Counted from the stretch's first letter, positions 1 to 9,701 are shown. The stretch: 64,000 bases of DNA from CBDDBU01 sp965226045 (GCA_965226045.1 CBDDBU010000028.1:372001-436000), one strand, 5' to 3'. A program made the numbers and translations. The notes: a model not told the origin generated them from the letters alone.

Positions 1-3000
1 TCGGCGCGGGATTGGTGAGAAAGACGCCAAACAGCAGCGCCGTGGCGGTCAGCGCCTGCTCGCCGCCCGACAGCAACGATAGGACCTGCAGTCGTTTGCC
101 GCGCGGACTAGCCATGATCTCCAGGCCCGCTTCCAGCGGATCATTGGAATCGGTCAGTGCGAGATGGCCGCGTCCGCCACCAAACAGGCGCTCGAACAAC
201 CGAGAGAAATGCGCATTGACCTGCTCGAAGGCATCGAGCAGCCGCTGCCGGCCCTCGCGGTTGAGGTTGCTGATGCCCTGGCGCAGTCTAGCGATGGCCG
301 CTTGCAGATCGGCGCGCTCGGTCTGCAACGTCTCGAACTGTTCCTCGACCTCCGCCGCCTCCGCCTCGGCGCGCAGGTTGACCGGACCCATGGTGTCGCG
401 CTCGCGCCGCAAACGCTCAAAGCGGGTACGCAGCCCGTCTAGATCGGGCGGCTCCGCGCCGGGCTCGATCTCGGCGATCGCCGCCACCGCTTGCGGCCGG
501 CAATCGAGCTTGTCGCGAACGCGCGCGACCACCGCGCCTTCCTGTTGCGCGGCCTGGGCCGCCTTGGCTTCGGCCCGAAGCTGGCCCTCGCGCGCGCTCG
601 CCAGGGCCGCCTGCGCCGTCTTGTCAGCGCGTTCGCACGTGGCGAGATCGGTTTCGGCCACGGCCAGGGCGTCGGCGGCTCGGTCGCGCGTCGCCTCGGC
701 TAGGGTCACGCGCTCGAACAGGGCGGCGCGCTCGTCGCGAATCGCTGCCGGCCGGTCCTTGACGCCGACGAGTTCGCGCTTGGCTTGCTCGCGGCGTGTC
801 GCGAGCGATTCAAGGTGATCGCGGGCGGTGGCGATGCGCGATTGCCAGGTTGTCTGTTCGGTCGCGAGCGCCTCGTGCCGCGCGGCCCTGACGGCGGCCT
901 CGCGTTTCAACGCTTCGAGGCCCTCCTGCTTGACGCCAAGGACCGTCCGGTTATCGCTGAGCGAGCCCGCCAGAGTCGCCACGGCGGCCTGGTCGTCGTG
1001 GGCATTCAGCTGACCAAGCTCAGCCGCCGCGGCCGCAGCCTGCCGTTCGGCCTCGCCCAGATCCGCCTCGACCCGCCGGCTGGTGTCGTCGATCGCGGTT
1101 ATGCGCGCCGCCTGTCCCGACCGCGCCTCGATCGACCGGCTCCGCGCCTCAAGCGCGGCGCCGAGCGTGGCGTCGGCCTCGGCCAGCGCGCGCCGGCTCT
1201 GCTCGGCGTGACCGCGGGCCGCGTTGTTGGCGGCACGGGCGGTCTCGAACGCCTCGCGCGAAGCCGTGCCCTCCTCATCAATCGTCACCCGTGCCGCCCG
1301 CAGCGCCTCGAGCCGCTTGCGCTGATCGAGGCGCCGCGCCCCCGGGCCGGCGATATCCGCGGCCGCCGTATAGCCGTCCCAGCGCCATAGATCGCCATCG
1401 CGACTGACCAGGCGCTGACCCTGCCGAAGTCGAGACCGCAGCCCGAGGCCAGCCTCGCGCTCGACCACGCCGATCTGGGCGAGGCGGCGCGCCAGCGCCG
1501 GCGGGGCCTCGACGTGGCGGTCAAGCGCCTCGGCACCGGGTGGCAGTGGCAGTGCCGGATCGAGGCCCGCGCCCGCGCCATCGTTCCCCGAGCCCAGGCC
1601 GCACCAATGAGTCGGCGCGGCGGCGTCGGTCGCCGCCATGAGGTCATCGCCAAGGGCCCCGGCGAGCGCCCGCTCAAAGCCCGGCTCGACCGTCAGAGAT
1701 TCGAGCAACGGCGGCCACGGGCCAGCCTTGTCGTCGGCCACGAGTTCGCCGAGGGCCCGGAGTTCGGCCTCCGCCGAGGCCACCTGGGCCGAGATTTCCT
1801 GCCAGCGGTCGCGCGCCGTGGCCTCGGCGCGGGCGGTTTGGTCGAGCACACTCTCGGCGTCGCCGGCGCGGCGCTGGCATCGGGTCCGGGCTTCGCGCGC
1901 GGCGGCGACGGCGTCATCGGTCGCGTCCTCGGGCGCCTGCCCGCGCATGTCTTGGGCGAGGTCTTCGCGTTCCCTGGCCAGTTCGTCGCGGCGTCGGCCG
2001 AGCTCATCGATGCGCGCGCGCCCCTCGCGATGCCGGCGCTCCATCGCCTCGCGCCGCGCCTCGCTCGCGGCCAGTCGGGCGCCGGCCTCGCGCAATCGCG
2101 CCTCCAGCTCGACCGCCGCCGCCTCGGCCGCCGCCCGCTGGCGCTCGGCGCTGACCACCTTCGCTTCCGAGTCCGCCTCGACGCCAGTGATGTTCGCGAG
2201 CGCGCCGTCTAGCCGGACGACGGCGGCCTCCGCTTCGACCACGAGCCGCTGTTCGCGCGCCGCGTCCTCGGCGATCTGGGCCAGCCGGGTTTCGAGATCG
2301 CGCTCCGCCGCCTTCAGACGCGCCTCCTCGGCCTCGAGCCGGTCGCGCTCTAGCGCCAGGCGGTGGAGGCCGGCGGCCGCCTTGGTCTCGGCCCGACGGA
2401 GGTCGGGCAGCCCGGCGGCGGCATCCGTGCGGGCGGCGGCGGCGCGGGCGGCATCGGCGGTGTAGGTGGCGACGATTCGTTGGGCGGCGGCCAGCTCGGC
2501 CCCGGCGTCGGCGTCGGCACGGCCAGCGGCGCGCCATTCGAAATGCAGTAGCGAGGCCTCGGCACGGCGGATATGGCCGCTCAGGTTGCGGTAGCGTGTC
2601 GCTTGGCGGCCCTGGCGCTTGAGTCCGCGTAGCTGCGCCTCAAGGGTGGCGATGACGTCCTCGAGGCGATCGAGGTTGGTTTCGGCGGCGCGCAGCCGGA
2701 GCTCTGCCTCGTGCCGGCGCGAGCGCAGGCCGGTGATGCCGGCCGCTTCCTCGAGGATGGCGCGCCGCGCCGCCGGCTTGGCGTTGATGATGGCGCCGAT
2801 CTCGCCTTGGCCGACCAGCGCGGGCGAGTGGGCGCCGCTGGCCTGATCGGCGAATAACAAGCGCACGTCCTGGGCCCGCACCTCGCGGCCGTTGATGCGA
2901 TAGGTCGAGCCGCCGCCGCGATCGATGCGCCGTGAGATCTCGATGTCATCGCTGCCGTTGAACGCGGCCGGCGCGGTCCGGTCGGCGTTGTCGATCGCCA

Positions 3001-3244
3001 GCGACACCTCGGCGAGGTTGCGCGCCGGGCGAGCCGCGGTGCCGCCGAAGATCACGTCGTCCATCTCGACGCCGCGCAACCCCTTGGCCGAGTTTTCGCC
3101 CATGACCCAGCGCAGCGCCTCGATCAGGTTCGATTTGCCACACCCGTTGGGGCCGACGATGCCGGTCAGGCCGGGCGCGATCGTGAATTCGGTTGGATCG
3201 ACGAACGACTTGAAGCCGGCGAGGCGGAGGCGGGTGAATTGCAT
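1..3244 (-). CDS. smc: Chromosome segregation protein SMC, C-terminus cut by window edge
   Basis: This is the SMC ATPase that forms the DNA-entrapping condensin ring with ScpA and ScpB. Translation from the ATG at 3244 begins MQFTRLRLAGFKSF and contains a Walker A loop (GPNGCGKSN). A long Ala/Glu/Arg-rich coiled coil follows, with a hinge-like stretch in the middle, and the ABC signature LSLLSGGEQALTA lies close to base 60. The frame at the signature is the same as at the start, so the roughly 1081 codons visible carry no net frameshift. The Walker B and D-loop residues lie outside the window, about 70-80 residues short of a normal SMC. It is followed upstream by dsbA and DUF721 genes on the same strand, an order common in Rhodospirillales. 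Confidence 0.95.
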   Translation of the reverse strand, partial: MQFTRLRLAGFKSFVDPTEFTIAPGLTGIVGPNGCGKSNLIEALRWVMGENSAKGLRGVEMDDVIFGGTAARPARNLAEVSLAIDNADRTAPAAFNGSDDIEISRRIDRGGGSTYRINGREVRAQDVRLLFADQASGAHSPALVGQGEIGAIINAKPAARRAILEEAAGITGLRSRRHEAELRLRAAETNLDRLEDVIATLEAQLRGLKRQGRQATRYRNLSGHIRRAEASLLHFEWRAAGRADADAGAELAAAQRIVATYTADAARAAAARTDAAAGLPDLRRAETKAAAGLHRLALERDRLEAEEARLKAAERDLETRLAQIAEDAAREQRLVVEAEAAVVRLDGALANITGVEADSEAKVVSAERQRAAAEAAAVELEARLREAGARLAASEARREAMERRHREGRARIDELGRRRDELAREREDLAQDMRGQAPEDATDDAVAAAREARTRCQRRAGDAESVLDQTARAEATARDRWQEISAQVASAEAELRALGELVADDKAGPWPPLLESLTVEPGFERALAGALGDDLMAATDAAAPTHWCGLGSGNDGAGAGLDPALPLPPGAEALDRHVEAPPALARRLAQIGVVEREAGLGLRSRLRQGQRLVSRDGDLWRWDGYTAAADIAGPGARRLDQRKRLEALRAARVTIDEEGTASREAFETARAANNAARGHAEQSRRALAEADATLGAALEARSRSIEARSGQAARITAIDDTSRRVEADLGEAERQAAAAAAELGQLNAHDDQAAVATLAGSLSDNRTVLGVKQEGLEALKREAAVRAARHEALATEQTTWQSRIATARDHLESLATRREQAKRELVGVKDRPAAIRDERAALFERVTLAEATRDRAADALAVAETDLATCERADKTAQAALASAREGQLRAEAKAAQAAQQEGAVVARVRDKLDCRPQAVAAIAEIEPGAEPPDLDGLRTRFERLRRERDTMGPVNLRAEAEAAEVEEQFETLQTERADLQAAIARLRQGISNLNREGRQRLLDAFEQVNAHFSRLFERLFGGGRGHLALTDSNDPLEAGLEIMASPRGKRLQVLSLLSGGEQALTATALLFGVFLTNPAP

Positions 3245-3274
3245 GACGGCTCGCGGGCTGGTCTGGGCGGGGCG

Positions 3275-3997
3275 CTACAACGTCTCGACGAAAGTGACGA
3301 CCTGGCCCCACAGCGACTCGGCCTCGGGCGCGGCGCTGGTGTGGTCCAGGCGGGCGACGATCTCGGCCAGCTTGGCGGCGGTCAGGTGACCGACCAGCAG
3401 TTCACCGTTGATGACGAACGACGGCGTCGACTTGACGTCATGATTCTCGCTGGCGTCCAGCGCCGTTTTGAGGATGCCCTTTTCCAGCGCCTCGTCGACG
3501 AGACAGGCGTCGAACTCGGCCGCGCCGAGGCCGCCGACCTTAGCCAGCCGCCGCAGCGCCGCGATCGGGTCCGGATCGCCCGCCCACTCGCGTTGCTTCT
3601 CGAACAACAGACCGATGAACGCGAAGAAGCGCGCCTCGCCGCCGCAGCGCGCCATCTTCGACGCGGCGAGCGCCAGCCGGTCCAACGGAAACTCCGAGAA
3701 CACCAGACGCACCCTGCCGGTGTCGATGAAGGCTACCTTGATACCCGGCAGTTCGTCGGTGTGGAAACGGGCGCAATGGGGGCAGGTCATCGAGGCATAC
3801 TCGACGATCGTCACCGGCGCATCGGCCGCGCCGAGCGCCATCTCCGTCTCGGCCGCGAGCGGTCCGGCGGCGTCCGCGACCCCGGCATGGAGAAGCGCCA
3901 ACAACACCAGCGCCACGGCGCGCGGAATTGCGACCGCCGGCGCGACCGCGCCCAGAATTGCAAAATGTGACGCCACCGAGGCTCTCAGCCACAACAT
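3275..3997 (-). CDS. DsbA-family thiol:disulfide oxidoreductase, exported
   Basis: This is a 240-residue periplasmic thioredoxin-fold protein of the DsbA type, which oxidises or isomerises cysteines in exported proteins. From the ATG at 3997 the first 45 residues contain a hydrophobic export signal ending near ADAAG. The catalytic motif is TCPHC (Cys72 and Cys75), and the cis-proline loop is STPSFVING. In-frame codons continue upstream to 4123, but the ATG at 3997 places the signal peptide correctly at the N-terminus. It lies 30 bp before smc on the same strand, and the DUF721 gene ends 64 bp upstream, so the three are probably co-transcribed. The exact role (DsbA, DsbG or a ScsC-like protein) cannot be decided. 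Confidence 0.88.
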   Translation of the reverse strand: MLWLRASVASHFAILGAVAPAVAIPRAVALVLLALLHAGVADAAGPLAAETEMALGAADAPVTIVEYASMTCPHCARFHTDELPGIKVAFIDTGRVRLVFSEFPLDRLALAASKMARCGGEARFFAFIGLLFEKQREWAGDPDPIAALRRLAKVGGLGAAEFDACLVDEALEKGILKTALDASENHDVKSTPSFVINGELLVGHLTAAKLAEIVARLDHTSAAPEAESLWGQVVTFVETL

Positions 3998-4061
3998 ATG
4001 GTGGCAATTATAGGTTGCGGCCCGAGCGGCCACAAGTGTGCTGGATCGACCCGCGCGCGGA

Positions 4062-4574
4062 CTATCGAGCCTGGGTCCGAGCCGCGATATGGCGTCCGAG
4101 CGAAGCCAGCGCCGCGCGCACATCGCTATGTTCGGTCGCGGCGACCGTGGTCTCGATCGCGTCGCGCGCGGCGCGGCTCAGGGGCTGTGGTGGCGTCCGC
4201 GCACGGTGATCGGCGCGCGGCAGCGGCCCCTGCACCAGGCGCAGCTTCGCCACTGCGGCATAGCCGAAATAGCCGTTGATGCGCTCGATCAGCTGGGGTT
4301 CGAGGTGTTGGATTTCCGTCGCCGCGCCACCCTCGACGCGAATCAGCAGCGTTGCGCCGAGCGCTGTCGAGCGACCGCGAAAGGTTGCTGTGATCTTCTC
4401 CGGGCAGGAATGCCGGGCCACGTCCGGCCCGACGATGCTCGACCAGCGCGTCAGCACCTCGGTCTGAACGAAGCCGCGACGCTGGCCTGAGCGCGCGAGA
4501 ATGGCGCGGTTCAGGTCACCCAGGCCATGCACCCGGCCGAACCGCCGCCCGCTATCACTCGACGTCGCCGCCAC
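4062..4574 (-). CDS. DUF721 / DciA-like protein
   Basis: This 170-residue basic protein has the DUF721 core, with GFVQTEVLTRWSSIVG near the middle followed by a beta-rich section (TLLIRVEGGAATEIQ) and LIERINGYFGYAAV. In other bacteria DUF721/DciA proteins load or assist the replicative helicase DnaB. The alphaproteobacterial member often sits between mutY and a dsbA-like gene, as this one does on its dsbA side. The mutY gene expected upstream is absent, and a dienelactone hydrolase gene on the other strand follows instead. The family assignment is from sequence pattern; function in this lineage is inferred. Confidence 0.8.
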   Translation of the reverse strand: MAATSSDSGRRFGRVHGLGDLNRAILARSGQRRGFVQTEVLTRWSSIVGPDVARHSCPEKITATFRGRSTALGATLLIRVEGGAATEIQHLEPQLIERINGYFGYAAVAKLRLVQGPLPRADHRARTPPQPLSRAARDAIETTVAATEHSDVRAALASLGRHIAARTQAR

Positions 4575-4830
4575 GCGCCACTATCGCCCGTGCGCCTGGC
4601 CCGGTCCAGCCCATCGCGTGCGCCAAGCCCGATGCGTATTCTTATGTCGGCTTATCCCGAGGGCCCCGCCTCAGGCGCGGATGTCGAGGTTCTGGCCGGT
4701 GCCGACGCTCGCCGTCACATTGGTGGATGCAACAAGTGGGGTGGATGCAGCAACAAGGTGCGGGGGCGATGTGACAAGGCGCGGGCGCGGCGTTAACGTT
4801 CGTCAACGCGATTTGAGGCTGGGAGGAACC

Positions 4831-5526
4831 ATGGGCGGCGAGATCACGATCCAGGGCGGTGACGGCGAGTTCATGGGCTATCTCGCGACGCCGGCCACTC
4901 CGGGCGGCGCGGGCGTCGTCGTCATCCAGGAGATTTTCGGCGTCAACAAGGTCATGCGCGATATCGCCGATGGCTTGGCGGCCGATGGCTATGTCGCGTT
5001 GTGCCCCGATCTGTTCTGGCGCCAGGAACCGGGCATCCAGCTCGCTGAACAGAGCGAGGCGGAATGGGCGCGCGCCTTCGAGCTGTTCCAGGGCTTCGAC
5101 GTTCCCAAGGGTGTCACCGACATCGACGCGACTATCGCCCATCTCCGCGCCATGCCGGATGGTAGCGCCAAGGTCGGCGCGGTCGGCTATTGCCTGGGTG
5201 GGTTGCTCGCCTACCTCACCGCCGCGCGCACCTCGGTCGACTGCGCGGTCGGTTACTACGGCGTCGGCATTGAGGGGATGCTCGATGAGGCGGGCGCTAT
5301 CAAAGGCCAACTGATGCTGCACATCGCCGAGGAGGACCAGTTCGTGCCGCCCGACGCGCAGGTCCAGGTGCGCGAGGGTCTGGCCGACAATAGCCACGTC
5401 GCGATCCACTCCTACCCCGGCGCCGATCACGCCTTTGCCCGGATCGGCGGCGAGCACCATGACCAGGCGGCGGCCGATCTCGCCAATGGCCGCAGCCGCG
5501 ATTTCTTCCGCGCCAACCTGGGCTGA
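4831..5526 (+). CDS. Dienelactone hydrolase family protein
   Basis: This 231-residue alpha/beta-hydrolase resembles carboxymethylenebutenolidase. It starts at the ATG at 4831, which has a strong GGGAGGA ribosome site 6 bp upstream. The catalytic triad is visible: Cys121 in GYCLGG, Asp169 in AEEDQFVP and His200 in GADHAF. The oxyanion-side Glu of VIQEIFG is also present, as in true dienelactone hydrolases, which use Cys rather than Ser. The quinone oxidoreductase gene begins 10 bp after its stop, so the two form an operon. No other aromatic ring-cleavage genes are adjacent, so the natural substrate is unknown. The 250 bp upstream contain two short direct repeats of the form GTGGATGCARCAA near 4721-4755 and nothing else recognised. 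Confidence 0.9.
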   Translation: MGGEITIQGGDGEFMGYLATPATPGGAGVVVIQEIFGVNKVMRDIADGLAADGYVALCPDLFWRQEPGIQLAEQSEAEWARAFELFQGFDVPKGVTDIDATIAHLRAMPDGSAKVGAVGYCLGGLLAYLTAARTSVDCAVGYYGVGIEGMLDEAGAIKGQLMLHIAEEDQFVPPDAQVQVREGLADNSHVAIHSYPGADHAFARIGGEHHDQAAADLANGRSRDFFRANLG

Positions 5527-5536
5527 GGAACGAACC

Positions 5537-6514
5537 ATGACCAAGGCCATTCGTCTGCACGAAACCGGCGGCCCCGAGGTGTTGCGCTGGGAAGACACGG
5601 ATGTCGGCGATCCCGGGCCCGGCGAGGCGCGGGTGCGCCACACGGCGGTCGGGCTCAACTACATCGATTGTTACTTCCGCGCCGGCACCTATCCGCCGCC
5701 GCACCTGCCTCTAACCCTCGGCTTCGAGGGCGCGGGCGTGGTCGAGGCGGTCGGCGACGGGGTGAGCGAGGTCAAGATCGGCGACCGGGTCGGCTACGCG
5801 ACCGGGGCGATCGGCGCCTACGCGCAGGCACGCCTGGCCGCCGCCGACAAGCTGATCCCACTACCCGACGACATCTCCGACGAGCAGGCGGCGGCGATGC
5901 TGTTGCAAGGCATGACGGCGCAATACCTGCTGCACCGTACGTTCCGCGTCGAGCCCGGACAGACCATCCTCTTCCACGCAGCGGCCGGCGGCGTCGGTCT
6001 GATCGCTTGCCAATGGGCCAAACACCTCGGCGCCACCGTCATCGGCACCGTGAGCAGCGCCGACAAAGCGGCGCTCGCCCGCGCGCATGGCTGCGATCAC
6101 CCGATCAATTATCGCGAGGAGAACTTCGTCGAGCGGGTCAAGGAGATCACCGCCAGCGCCGGTGTGCCCGTGGTTTACGACTCGGTCGGCAAAGACACCT
6201 TCATGGACTCGCTCGATTGCCTACGCCCGCGTGGGCTGATGGCGCTGTTCGGCGCGGCGTCGGGCCCAGTGCCGCCGGTCGACCTCGGCGTGTTGGCGCA
6301 GCGGGGCTCGCTCTATATCACCCGGCCGAGCCTGTTCACCTACACCGCGAGCCGTCAGGAACTCCTCGATACCGCCAACAGCTTGTTCGCGGTGGTGCGC
6401 TCGGGCGCGGTCAAGATCGAGGTCAACCAGACCTATCCGCTGGCCGAGGCGGCGCGCGCGCACACCGACCTTCAAGCGCGCCGCACCACCGGCTCGACGG
6501 TGCTGATGCCGTAG
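5537..6514 (+). CDS. NADPH:quinone oxidoreductase (zeta-crystallin type, MDR family)
   Basis: This 325-residue zinc-free medium-chain dehydrogenase reduces quinones or enones with NADPH. The start at 5537 has GAGGAACG upstream. The N-terminal GroES-like domain includes GFEGAGVVEAVGDGV. The Rossmann domain carries HAAAGGVGLIACQWAKHLGA, the NADPH-binding motif of this family. The C-terminal DLQARRTTGSTVLMP is the typical quinone-reductase ending. No Cys/His structural zinc cluster is seen, as expected for zeta-crystallin-like members. It is probably co-expressed with the dienelactone hydrolase upstream and converges on rho, whose stop is 45 bp away on the other strand. Confidence 0.92.
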   Translation: MTKAIRLHETGGPEVLRWEDTDVGDPGPGEARVRHTAVGLNYIDCYFRAGTYPPPHLPLTLGFEGAGVVEAVGDGVSEVKIGDRVGYATGAIGAYAQARLAAADKLIPLPDDISDEQAAAMLLQGMTAQYLLHRTFRVEPGQTILFHAAAGGVGLIACQWAKHLGATVIGTVSSADKAALARAHGCDHPINYREENFVERVKEITASAGVPVVYDSVGKDTFMDSLDCLRPRGLMALFGAASGPVPPVDLGVLAQRGSLYITRPSLFTYTASRQELLDTANSLFAVVRSGAVKIEVNQTYPLAEAARAHTDLQARRTTGSTVLMP

Positions 6515-6559
6515 GGGCGTCGGCCAACACCAAGCGTGGAGCCGCCCAAGGCGTCGGCC

Positions 6560-7816
6560 CTAGGTGTTCATCGAGCCGAAGAATTCGCTGTTGTTTTTTG
6601 TGTGCTTGAGCTTCTCAAGCAGGAACTCCATCGAGTCCGCTACGCCCATCGGCGAGAGAATTCGGCGCAGCACCCACATCTTGGCCAGCGTCCCCTTATC
6701 GACCAGGAGCTCTTCCTTGCGGGTGCCCGATTTGGTGATGTCTATGGCCGGCCAGGTGCGCTTGTCCGCGAGTTTGCGGTCGAGCACGATCTCGGAGTTG
6801 CCGGTGCCCTTGAACTCCTCGAAGATCACCTCGTCCATGCGGCTGCCGGTGTCGATCAGCGCCGTCGCGATGATGGTGAGCGAGCCGCCCTCTTCGATGT
6901 TGCGAGCCGCGCCGAAGAAACGCTTGGGGCGCTGGAGCGCGTTCGAATCGACGCCGCCGGAGAGCACCTTGCCCGATGATGGGACGACCGTGTTGTAGGC
7001 GCGCGCCAGGCGGGTGATTGAATCGAGCAAGATCACGACATCGCGTTTGTGCTCGACCAGGCGCTTGGCCTTTTCGATTACCATGTCGGCGACCTGAACG
7101 TGGCGAACGGCCGGCTCGTCGAAGGTCGAGCTGATGACCTCGCCCTTGACCGAGCGCTGCATATCGGTAACTTCCTCGGGCCGTTCGTCGATCAGCAGCA
7201 CCAGCAGATAGATATCGGGGCAGTTGATCGCGAGCGAGTTGGCGATCGATTGCAACAGCATGGTCTTGCCGGTGCGCGGCGGGGCGACGATAAGCGCCCG
7301 CTGTCCCTTGCCAAGCGGCGCAATAAGATCGATTACCCGCGCACTTACATCTTTAGCCGTGGCATCGTCGACCTCGAGCGGAAGCACATCATCGGGGTAG
7401 AGCGGCGTCAGGTTGTCGAAATTGACCTTGTGGCGGGTCTGCTCCGGTTCTTCGAAGTTAATCTTGTTGAGGCGCAGAAGCGCGAAGTAGCGCTCGCCCT
7501 CTTTCGGCGCGCGGATTTGCCCGTCGACGGTATCGCCGGTGCGTAGGCTGAAGAGACGGATCTGGCCGGGCGAGACGTAGATGTCGTCGGGACCCGGCAA
7601 GTAGTTCGATTCGGGCGCCCGCAGAAAGCCGAAGCCATCCTGCAGTATCTCGACGACACCGCCGCCGGAGATCTCGACGTCCTTGTTGGCCAATTGCTTG
7701 AGGATGGCGAACATCATGTCCTGCTTGCGCAGAGTGTTCGCGTTCTCGATCTCCAACTCCTCGGCGTAGTCGAGAAGTTCGGTCGGCGATTTTCTCTTCA
7801 GCTCAAGTAGATTCAT
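6560..7816 (-). CDS. rho: Transcription termination factor Rho
   Basis: This is a 418-residue homohexameric RNA-dependent ATPase that ends transcription of untranslated RNAs. The N-terminal helical domain (MNLLELKRKSPTELLDYAEE) is followed by the cold-shock-like primary RNA site (GFGFLRAPESNYLPGPDDIY, residues 61-80). The P-loop is APPRTGKT at about residues 178-186, and the Q-loop/R-loop region includes DERPEEVTDM and LSGGVDSNAL. It is full length and undamaged. Upstream on its own strand are a 250-bp spacer and then an IS stack, so any native upstream neighbour has been displaced. Confidence 0.98.
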   Translation of the reverse strand: MNLLELKRKSPTELLDYAEELEIENANTLRKQDMMFAILKQLANKDVEISGGGVVEILQDGFGFLRAPESNYLPGPDDIYVSPGQIRLFSLRTGDTVDGQIRAPKEGERYFALLRLNKINFEEPEQTRHKVNFDNLTPLYPDDVLPLEVDDATAKDVSARVIDLIAPLGKGQRALIVAPPRTGKTMLLQSIANSLAINCPDIYLLVLLIDERPEEVTDMQRSVKGEVISSTFDEPAVRHVQVADMVIEKAKRLVEHKRDVVILLDSITRLARAYNTVVPSSGKVLSGGVDSNALQRPKRFFGAARNIEEGGSLTIIATALIDTGSRMDEVIFEEFKGTGNSEIVLDRKLADKRTWPAIDITKSGTRKEELLVDKGTLAKMWVLRRILSPMGVADSMEFLLEKLKHTKNNSEFFGSMNT

Positions 7817-8065
7817 GTCGAGTCAATATCCGATGCTGAAGCGTGATGGCGATAAGGAGGGAGCACCACTAGATGGCGCGCGGCCCAAGAGTCTATCCGC
7901 TCGCCCAGGCAGGACAAAGAAGTGACGTTGTTGTTTTTGTTGGGGGTCGAATGCACTCAGCCCGGCCAACGGCTTTGGCCAACATGTAGCAAACATCGTG
8001 CATAAGTCAAACAGTGTTTTGCACAGTGTTTAGCGCGCTCGGCACGCCAACCCTCCCGCCATGGC
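7817..8065. other. rho upstream region
   Basis: This non-coding stretch of about 250 bp holds the presumed rho promoter and leader. It contains two copies of ACAGTGTTT at 8011-8019 and 8023-8031, spaced 12 bp apart. No confident -35/-10 pair could be assigned by eye. Confidence 0.4.
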
Positions 8066-8142
8066 CTAGCAGCCTGTCGGACTGAGGTCCGCGAGGATGG
8101 GTGTGGACGGATCGCGATGTGGAGAGGTCATGGGATCGAGCG

Positions 8143-8341
8143 CCTTTCGTGAGGACACGGAGTGCGGTCGCTTGGCCGCGCGTACCGCAGGGTGAGTATA
8201 CTCTTATGCCCTCTCGTGAGGGCACGAAGTACGTTCGCTTGCTCGCGCGTGCCGCAAGGCGAGCATACTCTTATTCCTTTTCGCGAGGTACGGAGTCCGG
8301 CCGCCTGCTCAAGCGTATTGCAAGGTGAACATTCTCTTTAT
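8143..8341. repeat. Three degenerate tandem repeats of 66-67 bp
   Basis: Three consecutive units begin at 8143, 8209 and 8276. Each starts CCTYTCGTGAGG-like, carries a GCTYGCGCG-like centre and ends with an AAGGYGARCATWCTCTTAT-like block. The third unit overlaps the last codons of the IS1182-type transposase, so the array looks like tandem expansion of the 3' end of the element. The units differ at many positions, which indicates age. Confidence 0.7.
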
Positions 8342-9667
8342 GTTCCAGGCCAGGGTCACCAGGTTCCATTCGCCCGTGACCTTGTCCAGGCCGCGTAGCG
8401 AGAACTGGCGGAAGCCCATGGCCGATTTGATGATGCCGAACACCGGTTCCGGCGTTTGCTTGCGCAGGGCGTAGAGTTGCCGGCCCTCGGGCGTCGCCAG
8501 TCGATGTGTCATCGCTTCCAGCGGCGTCGGGTTCTCCGGGGGCGGCGGCGCGCCGGCGAAGCGGTCCTTCCAGGAGAGATGATGGCGTTCCCGGCCGGGC
8601 GTGATCAACGGCGCGATCTCGGCCTCGGCGCAGGCGTTCACGTTGGCCTCGCTGAAGTAGCCGCTGTCCGCCAGCAGGGTCTCGGGCGCGCCCAGCGCCT
8701 CGGGAAGGCGGGCGAGCGCTTCCAGCGCCGGCTCGATTTGCCGCTTGTCGTTGGGGGCCTGGACCACGTCGTTGGTGACCACCAGCAGGCTGTCGGCCGC
8801 CACCAGGGCTTGGGCGTTGTAGGCCTGTTCGAAGCCGCCGCCGGCCACCGGCATGATGCGCGAGTCCGCGTCGGTCAGATTGACCTGGTCCTTCGGCCCG
8901 GGCCCGGCCACCGGCGGCTCGGGTGGACGGCCGCCCGGCTTGCGGCCCGTCTTCTCGGCCTTCTCCGCGCGCGCCTCGAGCTTCGCCTCGTACTCGGCCC
9001 GTTCCCGCTCAAGGCGTTCGCGCGCCCGCGCCTCGATCACCGCCTTAGCCTCGGCGATGCGGGCCAGACGATCCTCGCGCCGGGCCAGTTCCTCGGGCAC
9101 CGACATCCCGTCGGGCACATCCGCCCCATCGGCCGCCTCCGCCAACGCCATCAACTCCGCCACCTCGGCCTTCAACCGGGCTTCGAGCTCGCAGGCGTGT
9201 TTCCACGACAGCGCGCTGTGCCGGCTCGCGTTGGCGTGCACCTTGGTGCCGTCCAGCGCCACCGTGCCGAGCTTCAGCACCCCGGCTTCCCGGGCCAGCA
9301 GCAGCACCTCGACGAACAGCCCTTCGATCCGGTCGAGAAAACGCCGCCGGAACGCGGCGATGGTATCGTGGTCGGGATGATCGTTGGCCGCGATGAAGCG
9401 GAAAGCGACAGAATCATAGGTCGCGCGCTCCAACTTGCGGCTCGAAAACACCCCCGTGGCGTAGCCGTAGACCAGAAGCCCCAGCAGCATGCTCGGGTGA
9501 TAGGACGCCGAGCCCGAGCCGCGATAGGCCTTCACGAACGCCGAGAGGTCCAACTGCTCGATCACCTCGACCACGAAGCGCGCCAGATGCCGCTCGGGAA
9601 GCCATTCCTCCACCGACGGCGGCAGCAGAAACCCCGTCTCCCGGTCGACCGGTCGGAAATTGCTCAT
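8309..9667 (-). CDS. IS1182-family transposase
   Basis: This 452-residue DDE transposase has the IS1182/DUF772 N-terminal domain (YHPSMLLGLLVYGYATGVFS). A charged Ala/Glu/Arg coiled section of about 60 residues sits mid-protein. The catalytic regions include VALDGTKVHANASRH and LADSGYFSEANV, and the last Glu is in PEPVFGIIKSAMGFRQF. The start at 9667 (MSNFRPVDRETGFLLPP) matches the usual family N-terminus; ten further in-frame codons upstream are less likely. The frame is intact. The promoter side has been displaced by the IS1595-type insertion 35 bp upstream, which probably changes its expression. Confidence 0.92.
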   Translation of the reverse strand: MSNFRPVDRETGFLLPPSVEEWLPERHLARFVVEVIEQLDLSAFVKAYRGSGSASYHPSMLLGLLVYGYATGVFSSRKLERATYDSVAFRFIAANDHPDHDTIAAFRRRFLDRIEGLFVEVLLLAREAGVLKLGTVALDGTKVHANASRHSALSWKHACELEARLKAEVAELMALAEAADGADVPDGMSVPEELARREDRLARIAEAKAVIEARARERLERERAEYEAKLEARAEKAEKTGRKPGGRPPEPPVAGPGPKDQVNLTDADSRIMPVAGGGFEQAYNAQALVAADSLLVVTNDVVQAPNDKRQIEPALEALARLPEALGAPETLLADSGYFSEANVNACAEAEIAPLITPGRERHHLSWKDRFAGAPPPPENPTPLEAMTHRLATPEGRQLYALRKQTPEPVFGIIKSAMGFRQFSLRGLDKVTGEWNLVTLAWNIKRMFTLQYA

Positions 9668-9701
9668 GACGGCCTCCATCACGCGCGGGCAAATCAACTG
9701 A

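Noticed and set aside
4642..5658. Minus-strand open frame of 338 codons opposite the dienelactone hydrolase gene
   Set aside because: It is antisense to a well supported gene with a full catalytic triad, and its content is compositional.
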